Positions 27,496 to 36,465 of a stretch of DNA of 64,000 nt are shown here, one piece after another (position 1 is the first letter of the stretch; every line of letters starts with the position of its first letter). The notes under the pieces were generated by a model, which saw only the letters and a list, made by a program, of their open reading frames with translations, had not been told where the DNA came from and made no database searches. The stretch is taken from NCBI RefSeq assembly GCF_013184525.1, contig NZ_JAAOIZ010000001.1:806001-870000 (forward strand), read 5' to 3'. This stretch comes from Chryseobacterium sp. LAM-KRS1. GTDB lineage: Bacteria > Bacteroidota > Bacteroidia > Flavobacteriales > Weeksellaceae. A program made the translations under genes and the position numbers.

Positions 27496-28290
27496 ATGGA
27501 ACAAATTAAATTAATTGTGACGGATATGGATGGGACGTTTCTAAATTCCAACCATGAAATGAGCCCTGAATTTTCGGATATTTATAAAGAACTGAAAAAA
27601 AGAAATATTGTATTTGTTCCCGCGAGTGGCAGGCAGATGCCGGGGATTACCCATTATTTCGGGGATATAGAGAGTGAGATCGGCTTTATCGCTGAAAACG
27701 GAGGTTATGTGATCTATAAAGATCAGGAGCTTTTTGCTGATATATTGGAATATAAATATATTGTTGAGATCATCAAAGCGGTTCGGGAAATACCGGGAGC
27801 GAAAGCGGTACTCTCAGCTAAAAAAATGGCATATTATGAAACCGAAGATCAGCAGTTTGTAGATTTTTTCTCAAAGTATTATACCGAAAATATGAAAAAG
27901 GATGATCTTACTGAAAGAATTGATGATACAGCCTTTAAAATAGCAGTCTATCATCCTGAAGGCTCTGAAGAATATCTGTATCCGGTTTTGAAAAGATTTG
28001 AAGAATTTGGTCTGGAAGTGGTTGTTTCGGGAGAATACTGGCTGGACATTATGAATAAGGATATCAATAAAGGAAACGCTTTGAAAATCCTTCAGAAATC
28101 TTTGGGAATCTCTCCTGAAAATACGATGGCATTCGGAGATTATATGAACGATATAGAAATGCTGAAGAATGCCAAATATTCTTACGCGATGAAAAATGCA
28201 CACCCGAACGTAAAGCAAGTGGCCAATTTTGAAGCGTGTACCAATGACAGCTTTGGAGTTTTAAAAACAATCAAGGGCTATCTGGACTGA
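27496..28290 (+). CDS. Cof-type HAD-IIB sugar phosphatase
   Basis: Cytoplasmic haloacid dehalogenase-like phosphatase of 264 residues. Motif I is DMDGTFLNSN with nucleophile and acid/base Asp, motif II sits near FVPASGRQ, and motifs III/IV are NKGNALKIL-like (DINKGNALKIL) and AFGDYMNDIEML. The type-IIB cap lies between about 85 and 185. Such proteins act on sugar phosphates or flavin nucleotides; after galKT it may remove galactose-1-phosphate overflow, which is only a suggestion. Confidence 0.88.
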   Translation: MEQIKLIVTDMDGTFLNSNHEMSPEFSDIYKELKKRNIVFVPASGRQMPGITHYFGDIESEIGFIAENGGYVIYKDQELFADILEYKYIVEIIKAVREIPGAKAVLSAKKMAYYETEDQQFVDFFSKYYTENMKKDDLTERIDDTAFKIAVYHPEGSEEYLYPVLKRFEEFGLEVVVSGEYWLDIMNKDINKGNALKILQKSLGISPENTMAFGDYMNDIEMLKNAKYSYAMKNAHPNVKQVANFEACTNDSFGVLKTIKGYLD

Positions 28291-28345
28291 TTGTAGGCAT
28301 TGGTAGTAAGAAATGCAATAGAATATCGGGCTATAAAATAAACCT

Positions 28346-29080
28346 ATGGAGTATAAAAAAGTACATCCGCATAAAGCATTAGAATCCTTCATTCATTTCT
28401 ATTGGGAATTGAAAGGAAATGAACAGGAAGAGCAATGGGAAAGAGTTTTTCCGGATGGCTGTGCTGGTATACTAATGAATGTAGGAGATCCTTGTTTGAC
28501 GGATAACGGTTCGGTCGTAATGGAGTTCGGAAAAACTTATGTAGTGGGAGCAATGACTTCATTCAAAGATAGTTTTATTGATACTGATACTCATTTAATC
28601 GGTGCATGCCTGAAGCCGGCAGCTTTTGCCAATTTCTATAATTATACTTCACAGAATGAGCTGGTAGACGACACGATTGAATTTGAAAAATCAAATTCCT
28701 TTAACGTTGACAAAGCATTAGAGGATACTTTCCATTATTTTGATCAATTCTTTTCCGCTAGAGTACAGAATAAGAACAACAAGTTACAACCTGTACTTAA
28801 CGAGATACATTCTGCAAAAGGAAAAATCAGCATATCTGAGCTTGCAAAAAGGAATTTCACGTCCGTAAGACAATTGGAAAGGGATTTTAAAAGACTTATT
28901 GGAATATCACCAAAAGAATATACCAATATAATCCGATTTCAGAATGCTTTGCACCTGATCAGAAATCCGGATCAAAACAGGAGTCTCTTAGATATTGCAT
29001 TTGAATGTGGCTACTATGACCATTCACACCTTAGCCATGAAATCAAAAGAAATACAGGACTTTTGCCATCGTTACTTTAA
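28346..29080 (+). CDS. AraC-family regulator with DUF6597-type N-terminus
   Basis: Transcription factor of 244 residues. The N-terminal part (MEYKKVHPHKALESFIHFYW) is the DUF6597-like sensor common in Bacteroidota AraC proteins, and the C-terminal HTH pair covers about 150-240 (ISELAKRNFTSVRQLERDFK and LDIAFECGYYDHSHLSHEIK). It is followed 71 bp later by a DHFR-like reductase, a pairing that is common in this group. Target genes unknown. Confidence 0.85.
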   Translation: MEYKKVHPHKALESFIHFYWELKGNEQEEQWERVFPDGCAGILMNVGDPCLTDNGSVVMEFGKTYVVGAMTSFKDSFIDTDTHLIGACLKPAAFANFYNYTSQNELVDDTIEFEKSNSFNVDKALEDTFHYFDQFFSARVQNKNNKLQPVLNEIHSAKGKISISELAKRNFTSVRQLERDFKRLIGISPKEYTNIIRFQNALHLIRNPDQNRSLLDIAFECGYYDHSHLSHEIKRNTGLLPSLL

Positions 29081-29120
29081 TTTGTCGCATTTTTACAAAG
29101 TATACCAGGCTGGGTAAAAG

Positions 29121-29128
29121 TAAATTTG
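29121..29128 (+). promoter_or_regulatory. -7 promoter box of the DHFR-like gene
   Basis: TAAATTTG fits TAnnTTTG, 23 bp upstream of the ATG at 29152. Confidence 0.5.
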
Positions 29129-29151
29129 CAGATACATTAAAATTCAAAACA

Positions 29152-29685
29152 ATGCGAAAAATATCACTTTTTATTGCGATGAGCTTAGATGGTTATATCG
29201 CGCAACCCAATGACGATTTAAGCTTTTTAAAACTTGTAGAGAAAGAAGGCGAAGATTATGGCTATACGGAATTTACTTCTCAAATTGATACCATAATTAT
29301 TGGTAGAAGAACCTATGATTATGTAGTAAATGAAATCGGAGCATCTCATTATGATAATGGGGAACGGGATGTTTATGTAATTACCAGAACAGAAAGGCCG
29401 CAAGTAGGCAGAACGATTTTTTATACGGGTAATTTAACCGAATTGGTTGAGCGTTTAAAATCAGAAAACGGTAAAAATATTTATTGCGACGGCGGGGCGG
29501 AAATAATTAATGAATTATTGAAGCAAGACCTAATAGACGAGTTTGTAATTTCGGTTGTCCCGGTTTTATTAGGTGATGGGACAAGACTTTTTAATGACAG
29601 AAGACCAGAACAGGTACTTGAATTTATTACCGTAAAAACATTTGAAACCGGTTTGGTACAGCTTCATTACAAACGTAAAAAGTAA
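29152..29685 (+). CDS. Dihydrofolate reductase-like protein (RibD C-terminal family)
   Basis: A 177-residue NADPH-binding protein of the RibD_C/DHFR-like family (FIAMSLDGYIAQPNDDLSFL, IIGRRTYDYV, IYCDGGAEIINELL, VPVLLGDGTRLF). These proteins have the fold of dihydrofolate reductase but their substrate is generally unknown; it is unlikely to be the housekeeping FolA. A paralogue lies at 43349-43942. It has its own -7 box and a weak terminator behind. Confidence 0.85.
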   Translation: MRKISLFIAMSLDGYIAQPNDDLSFLKLVEKEGEDYGYTEFTSQIDTIIIGRRTYDYVVNEIGASHYDNGERDVYVITRTERPQVGRTIFYTGNLTELVERLKSENGKNIYCDGGAEIINELLKQDLIDEFVISVVPVLLGDGTRLFNDRRPEQVLEFITVKTFETGLVQLHYKRKK

Positions 29686-29694
29686 TAAGAAAGC

Positions 29695-29713
29695 CGCTTA
29701 AAAGAGCGTTTTT
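29695..29713 (+). terminator. Weak terminator after the DHFR-like gene
   Basis: A 4-bp stem CGCT / AGCG with a 6-nt loop followed by TTTTT. Short, but well placed 10 bp after the stop codon. Confidence 0.35.
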
Positions 29714-29800
29714 CCTGTATTTGGAATCAATAGTTTTGGAATGATAGTATTGCCTGTCTTTAAAAATCTAAAAAAATAGTAATATAGTGTATTTAAATAG

Positions 29801-29808
29801 TATATTTG
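29801..29808 (+). promoter_or_regulatory. Possible -7 promoter box upstream of the serine hydrolase
   Basis: TATATTTG fits TAnnTTTG. The leader to ATG 29957 would be about 140 nt, so assignment is tentative. Confidence 0.35.
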
Positions 29809-29956
29809 ATTTTGATCGCAATTACTGAATTTTCGGGTTTCAAATATTTATATTTTTCACAATACGTACTAATATGTTTTCCCCGGATACAAAAAATGAC
29901 CGGATGATTGCCAAAAACTTTGGCTTAATCGAAACAAAATTTATAATTCTACCGAC

Positions 29957-31126
29957 ATGTATATAAGCATCAAGAATGTCAAATTTTTATTTATTGTAAC
30001 TATACCGTTTTTTCTTTCCTGCTCAAGCAAGTATGGTACCGGGCGGCTTAATGAAACAACTGGAAATAATCCGGCAGACTCCCTCTACATGAAAATCCAG
30101 AAATTAGGCTTGGAGTCTATGAAAAAAAATAATGTTCCCGGAACGACAGTGGCCATTATTGAAAATGGAAAAGTAAAATGGATACAATATCTTGGATTTG
30201 CTGATGTAAAAAGACAGAAACCTGTCAGCAGGGAAACCGTATTTAATATTGGTTCTGTTTCAAAAGTGTTTTCTGCGTGGGGATTTATGCAACTCAGTGA
30301 AAAGGAATATCTAAAATTAGATGAACCTGTAAATCAGTATTTAACGCGATGGAAATTGCCTGAATCCCAATACAATGTTTCAAAAGTGACATTAAGGCGT
30401 ATCCTTAGTCATACAGCCGGTCTTTCGGTACATGGATATGGAGGTGCGGAACAGGGAACACCTTTAATGAGTTTGGAAGAGTCGCTTTCAGGAAAGACAA
30501 AAAGAAATGGTGAAAGTGTCCGGTTGATAAGTGAACCCGGAACGAAATGGGAGTATTCGGGAGGAGGTTATACATTAGCACAACTGCTTCTTGAAGAAAA
30601 GACAAAAGAGAAGTTTGCATATTACATGAAGGAGAATGTTTTTAAGCCCCTTGGATTAAAAAATACAGATTATGAATGGCCGGATACATTACAAACCTCT
30701 GCCACAGCTTACGATACATCAGGGAATCCGATACATAACCGTATTTTCACAGAGCAGGCCGCTGCAGGACTGCAAACAACAATTGTTGACCTGGCCCGAT
30801 TCGCCGTAATATCCCTTACAGCTAATCGAAATGATCTGAATAATGTTTTAAAACCAGAAACGCTGGAATTAATGAAGCAACCTGTTTTACCATATTCTGA
30901 CCAGGGAGAGAGTGGCCTGGGCTATCGTTTTATGAATTATGAGGGATTAAGGACTATAGGACATACCGGAGAAAATGAAGGTTGGAGCGCTGCAATGTTT
31001 TTACATGTACCAACCAAGAGTGGTATAGTGATACTCTGTAATAGTACCAACGGTGATCGGGTGTGGTATACTCTTTATCAGGAATGGGCAAAAAGAATAC
31101 TTGCAGCACAGGTGAAAGTTCAATAA
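29957..31126 (+). CDS. Serine hydrolase of the class C beta-lactamase fold, lipoprotein
   Basis: A 389-residue exported lipoprotein (lipobox FFLSC at the end of a hydrophobic N-terminus). The catalytic SxxK is in NIGSVSKVF; the Tyr motif is WEYSGGGY (YSG rather than YxN), and the third motif is HTGENEG. This is the pattern of esterase/D-aminopeptidase-like members, so true beta-lactamase activity is not implied. An IMM-type membrane tail is absent. It stands alone. Note that a fragment of another protein of this family survives as a remnant at 46878-47009. Confidence 0.85.
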   Translation: MYISIKNVKFLFIVTIPFFLSCSSKYGTGRLNETTGNNPADSLYMKIQKLGLESMKKNNVPGTTVAIIENGKVKWIQYLGFADVKRQKPVSRETVFNIGSVSKVFSAWGFMQLSEKEYLKLDEPVNQYLTRWKLPESQYNVSKVTLRRILSHTAGLSVHGYGGAEQGTPLMSLEESLSGKTKRNGESVRLISEPGTKWEYSGGGYTLAQLLLEEKTKEKFAYYMKENVFKPLGLKNTDYEWPDTLQTSATAYDTSGNPIHNRIFTEQAAAGLQTTIVDLARFAVISLTANRNDLNNVLKPETLELMKQPVLPYSDQGESGLGYRFMNYEGLRTIGHTGENEGWSAAMFLHVPTKSGIVILCNSTNGDRVWYTLYQEWAKRILAAQVKVQ

Positions 31127-31402
31127 TAACATGCAATAATGTTTCATTATTATCTATAACAAATACTGTTATTGGAGTGTTCATCATCTTAGTTAGTCAT
31201 TTAATTTTGTTCATAAACAGAGATTCGGTTACATTTTGTATGGATCCGGTTACAGTGAACAGATTTTTTTTGTATATTTTAGTCTCTCAAACAGGATATT
31301 ATATTCTGTTGGGCATTAAAAAACACATATATATTAATAATCTGCTGAATATAAATTATAGAGAATGGATTTGGAAGGCAGATTTTAAAGTAAAAAATAC
31401 TG

Positions 31403-32095
31403 ATGAAAAAACTCTTACTGATCGTAACAAATGTAAATCAATATGCAAGTGGATTGGCAACAGGGTTATGGCTAAGTGAACTTACTCATATTTATCACGC
31501 TGCAAAAGAAAAAGGCTGGGTCGTCACTATTGCCAGTCCTAAAGGAGGAGATGTACCTATTGATCCAGAAAGCTTAAAACCTTTGGTTTTGGATACAATC
31601 ACCAGGAATTACCACGAGGATCCTTTGTTTATGAAAGAATTAAACAGCTCCAAAAGTCTTAATGAAGTAAAAAACGAAAATTTTGATTGTATTTATCTGG
31701 CGGGCGGTCATGCTACGATGTACGACTTTCCAGATGATGTAACCTTACAGGTTATCATTAAAAACCAGTATGAAAAAAGTAAAATGGTAGCTGCCATTTG
31801 CCACGGAGTAGGAGGGCTGCTTAACGTAAAACTGTCCAATGGTGAATATCTGATCAAAGGCAAGTCAATCACTGGATTTGATTGGTTTGAAGAAACGATA
31901 GCGAGAAGAAAAAGAGAAGTTCCTTTTAATTTGGAAGCAGCGATTAAAGAACGGGGAGCTAATCTAAAAAAAGCTTTTATACCCATGACTTCTAATGTTA
32001 TCGTATATAATAATCTCGTGACCGGGCAAAATCCATTCAGCTCTAAGGAAATGGCAAAAGTTGTTGTAAAAGAACTTGTGAAAACACAAAAATAA
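31403..32095 (+). CDS. DJ-1/PfpI-family protein, class I glutamine amidotransferase-like
   Basis: A 230-residue cytoplasmic protein of the Hsp31/PfpI type. The nucleophilic Cys lies in AAICHGVGGLL and the Glu/His-side blocks are CIYLAGGHATMYDF and VTGQNPFSS. Relatives are glyoxalase III or deglycase-like stress proteins. The N-terminus MKKLLLIVTNVNQY is the natural start. The 276 bp upstream contain no gene. It is followed 51 bp later by an alpha/beta hydrolase. Confidence 0.85.
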   Translation: MKKLLLIVTNVNQYASGLATGLWLSELTHIYHAAKEKGWVVTIASPKGGDVPIDPESLKPLVLDTITRNYHEDPLFMKELNSSKSLNEVKNENFDCIYLAGGHATMYDFPDDVTLQVIIKNQYEKSKMVAAICHGVGGLLNVKLSNGEYLIKGKSITGFDWFEETIARRKREVPFNLEAAIKERGANLKKAFIPMTSNVIVYNNLVTGQNPFSSKEMAKVVVKELVKTQK

Positions 32096-32146
32096 ATACG
32101 CGGATAGGTCTTTATTATTTACATATTAATCACTAAAATTTTTATT

Positions 32147-33130
32147 ATGGCACAATTTCTTCCTGCGGAAAAAGATCCGCAAATCTTAAGAGAAATCAGA
32201 GAATTTCTAGACGCGCTTAACAATAGCGGTGGTAAACCTTTGGAAACGATGACACCTCAGGATGCGAGACAAGTTTTAATAGACGCTCAAAAATCAGTAG
32301 AGTTCGATTTTTCTGACATTGTAGAGACAGAAAGAGAAATTACACAAAATGGTATTACAGTAAACATCCACATCGTAAGGCCTGCCAATGCCTCTTCTGA
32401 TAAGCTTCCTGTATTTATGTTTACCCATGGTGGGGGCTGGGTTTTGGGTGATTATCCTACCCATAGGAGATTAGTTAGGGATTTGGTGGTCAACAGTGGT
32501 GCAGCTGCTGTTTTTACAGATTATACTCCCTCTCCTGAAGCACAATATCCGGTAGCTATAAACCAGATATATGCCGCTACAAAATGGGTGGCCGAAAATG
32601 GCGCTGAAATCGGTGTTGATGGGAAAAATTTGGCAGTTGCAGGAAACAGTGTAGGAGGAAATATGACAGCTGTACTCTGCCTGATGGCAAAAGATAAAGG
32701 AGGTCCTGAGATTAAATTCCAATTATTATTATGGCCGGTAACAGATGCTGATTTTACGCGGGAATCATGGCAGAATTATGCGGATGGTCGTTTTTTAACT
32801 GCTTCATTAATGAAGTGGATGTGGAATAATTACCTTCCGGATCTGGAAAAAAGAAAAGAATATTATGCTTCACCATTCCAGGCATCACTGGAAAAACTGA
32901 AAGGGCTTCCGCCTGCATTGGTACAGATTGCAGAAAATGATATTCTGCATGATGAAGGTTTGGCCTATGCAAGAAAATTAGATGAGGCAGGAGTACCTGT
33001 AACTATCGAAACCTATAACGGATTTATTCATGACTACGGATTACTTAATCCTCTTGATCACATTGAGGCGATCAGGTTCTCTTCGCAACAGGGAGCTTTA
33101 GCTCTTAAAAAGGCCTTATTTTCAAAATAA
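32147..33130 (+). CDS. Alpha/beta hydrolase of the hormone-sensitive lipase type
   Basis: A 327-residue esterase. The oxyanion-hole motif HGGGWVLGD and the nucleophile elbow GNSVGGN (variant of GDSAGG) define the HSL/family IV group; the acid is in ENDILHDE and the His in GFIHDYG. No signal peptide. Substrate unknown; probably short acyl esters. Terminator directly downstream. Confidence 0.88.
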   Translation: MAQFLPAEKDPQILREIREFLDALNNSGGKPLETMTPQDARQVLIDAQKSVEFDFSDIVETEREITQNGITVNIHIVRPANASSDKLPVFMFTHGGGWVLGDYPTHRRLVRDLVVNSGAAAVFTDYTPSPEAQYPVAINQIYAATKWVAENGAEIGVDGKNLAVAGNSVGGNMTAVLCLMAKDKGGPEIKFQLLLWPVTDADFTRESWQNYADGRFLTASLMKWMWNNYLPDLEKRKEYYASPFQASLEKLKGLPPALVQIAENDILHDEGLAYARKLDEAGVPVTIETYNGFIHDYGLLNPLDHIEAIRFSSQQGALALKKALFSK

Positions 33131-33215
33131 TTGAACCAGAGACCCATCTTTGATTATTATTAAAAAACGGATGATGGATTGATATTCGGGAGTAAACCTT
33201 TATTCTCTAAAAACC

Positions 33216-33252
33216 AAATGGCACCATTGAAGATGAATGGTGTCATTTTTTT
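33216..33252 (+). terminator. Terminator after the HSL-type hydrolase
   Basis: A 13-bp stem with one wobble (AAATGGCACCATT / AATGGTGTCATTT) and a 7-nt loop, followed by a run of T. Located about 85 bp past the stop codon. Confidence 0.8.
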
Positions 33253-33600
33253 ATATCGGTGAACGGTGTAGCTTTTTTATAGATTATCTTTAATCCAGCT
33301 GCATAGAGCCATTTTTATATAATTTGCATATTTACACTTATTATAACCGGACTTTTTGTTCTCTTCAATATTGTTTAGGATAGTTTTTAACATGGATGAT
33401 TACAATGATCTAATTTCATTTTGTAAAAAATCAACGTTCTGTAATTAAGATAGTTGCGGTGCTTTAATATGCTCTAAATTTATAAATATAAATAGTGTAT
33501 GCTATGAATATATCTAATTAAAATTTATGTTTGCCCTGTTAAAAAAAGCGAAATCCGAAAAGCTTAATAGAGTAGGAGAAAATTAAACTGTTTATTAATT
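33253..33600. other. Leader region of the small-peptide cassette
   Basis: A/T-rich, no gene seen. TATGTTTG at 33526-33533 fits the TAnnTTTG -7 box and would give an mRNA leader of about 60 nt before the peptide gene. Confidence 0.45.
33526..33533 (+). promoter_or_regulatory. -7 promoter box of the peptide gene
   Basis: TATGTTTG fits TAnnTTTG, 67 bp upstream of the start at 33601. Confidence 0.5.
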
Positions 33601-33795
33601 ATGAGTTCTGAAAGTAACAGAAAAAAGAAAGTTATTGATGATTTGTTGAAGAAGAAAATCGAAGGTCTTAAAGGAATTTATGGTGGTGTTGCATGCACGG
33701 CACCTCCTAAGCCGATTGTTATTACTCAATGCTACATCTGTACAGTAACTTCCCCGACCAATCCGGGCGGACCAGTTGTTGCAATTGCTCCTTAA
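33601..33795 (+). CDS. Putative secreted peptide precursor with GG leader
   Basis: A 64-residue peptide. Residues 1-29 look like a leader: charged and helical (NRKKKVIDDLLKKKIEGLKG) ending in YGG (Gly28-Gly29), the processing motif of C39-type peptidase transporters. The remaining 35 residues differ sharply: no acidic residue, six prolines, many Thr/Val and three Cys (32, 44, 47). A hairpin directly follows the stop codon, so this small gene is probably expressed more strongly than the two genes behind it. No modifying enzyme of a known peptide natural-product class and no C39 transporter lie nearby. Reading it as a peptide natural product or bacteriocin precursor is inference. Confidence 0.6.
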   Translation: MSSESNRKKKVIDDLLKKKIEGLKGIYGGVACTAPPKPIVITQCYICTVTSPTNPGGPVVAIAP

Positions 33796-33806
33796 TTACT
33801 AAAAAA

Positions 33807-33831
33807 AGAAGGAATGAGCAATCATTCCTTC
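33807..33831 (+). terminator. Hairpin between peptide gene and downstream genes
   Basis: Stem AAGGAATGA / TCATTCCTT with GCAA tetraloop, 14 bp past the stop codon, followed by CCTTCTTAT (no pure T-run). Probably a partial terminator or RNA-stabilising hairpin allowing read-through. Confidence 0.5.
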
Positions 33832-33856
33832 CTTCTTATCTAAAACTAGACTTACT

Positions 33857-34309
33857 ATGATAAACAAAAGCTTACATGATGTGCTGGCCTACAGAAATGA
33901 TGATGTTATTGATCGTTTTTTAACCATGTACAATATTGAGAAGGAAGAAGCTTTAAAGATATTTAACGAAACATTGAAATGGCTATGGCTGGGTAACCAC
34001 GTTGATGATGTTTTTATTGATGATTCTACCTTAATAATTGATGAGATGTGGCATAACTTTATTCTTTTTACGCAGGACTATGAAGCCTTTTGTTCTGCAC
34101 ATTTTGGACGTTTTATACATCATCAGCCTGAAAAAAGAAAACAACAGGAGTGGTATAATGAGACATTTAATGTTGAAAGCCATACAGACCGATTAAAAAG
34201 TTTATATGAAAGGGTGTATGATAACCTGGGAGAAGAGACCTTACTAACCTGGTATGAAGAATATCCTAAAAAATATTCTCCAGAGCAAATAAAAAAACTT
34301 AGAAAATGA
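33857..34309 (+). CDS. Protein of unknown function with DxxWH motif
   Basis: A 150-residue soluble protein without signal peptide. The centre has IIDEMWHNFILFTQDY, then FC and HFGRFIHHQP: conserved-looking Trp, Cys and several His, which suggests a metal or ligand site. It faintly recalls small bacterial relatives of the plant glycine-rich domain protein family (DUF1399), but I cannot confirm this. The stop codon overlaps the next gene by 4 bp (ATGA), showing tight coupling to the hydrolase. Its location after the peptide gene suggests a maturation or immunity role, which is inference only. Confidence 0.65.
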   Translation: MINKSLHDVLAYRNDDVIDRFLTMYNIEKEEALKIFNETLKWLWLGNHVDDVFIDDSTLIIDEMWHNFILFTQDYEAFCSAHFGRFIHHQPEKRKQQEWYNETFNVESHTDRLKSLYERVYDNLGEETLLTWYEEYPKKYSPEQIKKLRK

Positions 34310-35220
34310 AAAGAATTATTTATTTCTGTTTACTGATCCTGTCGAATCTGGTTTTCTCTCAAAATTTATCAACCGGTTTTGAGGAATTACAACCGGAAAA
34401 AATAGGGGGGTATACCGTAAAAAATACTGAAGGGAAAGAGGTTTATAAAACGGAATATCAACATCTTGACTCAGTAAAAATTTTCGGATATAATTATTTA
34501 TCAGAAGACAATCTTAAAATAAGAGGGTTTCTTATAGAGCCCAAAATAAAAGGGAAGTATCCCGTAATTATTTTCAACCGTGGAGGCAATGGTGAACTTG
34601 GAGCTGTAACTCTACCAGTATTAACGGATTTTCTATCAAAAATTGCGGCTAAAGGCTTTGTGGTAATAGGCTCTCAGTTACGGGGAGGAGCCCGTAGTGA
34701 AGGAAAAGATGAATTTGGGGGGAAAGATATTGGAGATGTCTTAAAATTATTTGAAATTATTGATCATCAGGAGACTATTGATCCCAAAAAAGTTGGAATG
34801 TTGGGTGTAAGCAGAGGAGCAATGACCAACTTTTTAGTCCTAAAAGAAACAGACAGAGTAAACGTAAATATTACGGTAGGAGGCATTGCTGATTTAAATC
34901 AAAAAGACAGACCGGAAATGTGGGAGCTTTACAAAAAACTCATTCCTGATTTTGAGAAAAATTCGAAAAAAGAAATGGATAAGCGCTCTTCAGTTCTTGC
35001 TATTCCTATGATCAAAAATAAAAAAGTAAAAAATATGATTATCCATGGGGCCAATGATGAAAGGGTAAATGTTGAAAATGCAATTGTATTGTTTAAAAAT
35101 TTAAAGGAAAATAATTTTTCAACAAGACTACTGATTTATGAAGATGCCAATCATGGAATTAATAATAACACGAAAAGCCTGATAGAAAATATAACGAAAT
35201 TTTTCAAAGAATACCTTTAA
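34306..35220 (+). CDS. Secreted S9-like alpha/beta hydrolase
   Basis: A 304-residue exported enzyme (signal peptide IIYFCLLILSNLVFSQ). A prolyl-oligopeptidase-type catalytic domain: nucleophile in MLGVSRGAMT, Asp in IIHGANDERV, His in YEDANHGI; the block SQLRGGARSEGKDEF resembles the S9 family. The propeller domain of true prolyl oligopeptidases is missing. It overlaps the preceding gene by 4 bp and shares its transcript with the peptide gene. A Pro-rich peptide next to an S9-like enzyme makes peptide trimming or degradation a reasonable guess. Confidence 0.8.
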   Translation: MKRIIYFCLLILSNLVFSQNLSTGFEELQPEKIGGYTVKNTEGKEVYKTEYQHLDSVKIFGYNYLSEDNLKIRGFLIEPKIKGKYPVIIFNRGGNGELGAVTLPVLTDFLSKIAAKGFVVIGSQLRGGARSEGKDEFGGKDIGDVLKLFEIIDHQETIDPKKVGMLGVSRGAMTNFLVLKETDRVNVNITVGGIADLNQKDRPEMWELYKKLIPDFEKNSKKEMDKRSSVLAIPMIKNKKVKNMIIHGANDERVNVENAIVLFKNLKENNFSTRLLIYEDANHGINNNTKSLIENITKFFKEYL

Positions 35221-35526
35221 TATTATATGGACTGAAAATAGATACCCTATAAAAATCTTCTAATGAAGTAAATTTGATATGAGCTAGACAAGGAATAGAA
35301 ATGGGTGCATAGTCTTTTAGTGTTATAGGTTCTTCATTTTTACCATAAATCATGTGACATATAACTCAGGAAGAAAGTCCTTCAAATAATTGTGAGGGGC
35401 TTTTTCAGGTTGGCTGTATACTATAATCTTTGATCATAGAATTATAATTTTTATTCATTATCATATACACTCCGGAAATTTGTATTTTTAATCCATCATT
35501 GGTGCAAGAAAAAGTTGTTAAAAGAA
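35221..35526. other. Intergenic region
   Basis: No gene seen. It holds the terminator at 35376-35405 and then A/T-rich sequence leading to the next AraC gene. Confidence 0.5.
35376..35405 (+). terminator. Terminator after the peptide cassette
   Basis: A 9-bp stem containing two wobble pairs (AGTCCTTCA / TGAGGGGCT) followed by TTTTT, about 155 bp past the hydrolase stop. Confidence 0.5.
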
Positions 35527-36393
35527 ATGGAACCGGTCACAAAAATTAAAACGTATCACTTTCTTCCCTGCAAGTATGGTTTAGAGCTGCTTTTAGATAT
35601 TGGTCGTATTGAAACCTTAAATCATTTTGTATTAGATAGCACATTGCACCAGCTTAGTTTTTACGAAATTCTTTTTATTGAAAAGGGAGCCGGTACCTTT
35701 ACATTGGATGAAAATAAGATTCCCATTACTCCTGGAACTGCTATCTTCACAAGCCCCGGACAAGTTCGGTGCTGGGAAATCAAAGAAAAGGTAGAAGGAT
35801 ATACTTTATTTTTTGATAAAGATTTTCTCTATCTCTTTTTTTCAGACGAGCTGTTCCTGTATAGATTTCAATATTTTCATCAATATTCATTTCCAACCGG
35901 GATGAAGATACCGAAAGTATCATTTGAGAAATGTATGAACCTTTTACATGAAATAGAAGGGGAGTTCGGGCAGCTCCAGAATGACAGTGGCCATCTGATC
36001 AGATCCGTCTTATATCAGCTGCTTGTCATTCTCAATCGTTATTATGCAAGTGTTTATCATATTCAGGGGGATACCTATGTTCATCCGGATTTTTACAGGT
36101 TTCGATCTTTACTGGAAAATAATTTTATAAATGACAGGACTGTAGAGGCTTATACCCGAATACTTAATGTCAGTCCGGGATTTCTGAACAAAATATGCAG
36201 GCAATTCAGTGGGCTATCAGCACAACAAATGATTCACCATAAACTGATTTCAGAAATAAAGAAAGAGCTGTATCAAAACAAATCTGCAAAAGAGATTGCT
36301 TACGGGTTTGGTTTTTCTGATCCTTCTAATTTTAACCGCTTCTTTAAAAAACTTACGGGGAGCACTCCTCAACAATACCGGAAGAGTTTGTAA
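35527..36393 (+). CDS. AraC-family regulator
   Basis: Transcription factor of 288 residues, taking ATG 35527 (MEPVTKIKTYHFLP) rather than the in-frame TTG at 35515. The N-terminal half is a cupin-like sensor (FYEILFIEKGAGTF, TPGTAIFTSPGQVRCW). The C-terminal HTH pair is about 185-285 (TRILNVSPGFLNKICRQF and AKEIAYGFGFSDPSNFNRFF). Followed 72 bp later by a secreted beta-helix protein. Target unknown. Confidence 0.85.
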   Translation: MEPVTKIKTYHFLPCKYGLELLLDIGRIETLNHFVLDSTLHQLSFYEILFIEKGAGTFTLDENKIPITPGTAIFTSPGQVRCWEIKEKVEGYTLFFDKDFLYLFFSDELFLYRFQYFHQYSFPTGMKIPKVSFEKCMNLLHEIEGEFGQLQNDSGHLIRSVLYQLLVILNRYYASVYHIQGDTYVHPDFYRFRSLLENNFINDRTVEAYTRILNVSPGFLNKICRQFSGLSAQQMIHHKLISEIKKELYQNKSAKEIAYGFGFSDPSNFNRFFKKLTGSTPQQYRKSL

Positions 36394-36465
36394 AATGACC
36401 ATTTAAAAATTAAAATGACCTTTTTGCAGTATAAGATTGTTCCTAATTTTACCCAAAAAAGGAAT

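Noticed and set aside
29957..31126. Beta-lactamase resistance gene
   Set aside because: The second motif is YSG rather than YxN and the protein is a lipoprotein like esterase or peptidase members of the fold.
31063..31479. Open frame of 138 residues overlapping the serine hydrolase end and the DJ-1 start, with a hydrophobic stretch
   Set aside because: It overlaps two real genes in another frame, its composition follows the A/T-rich spacer, and no family pattern is visible; I treat 31127-31402 as non-coding.
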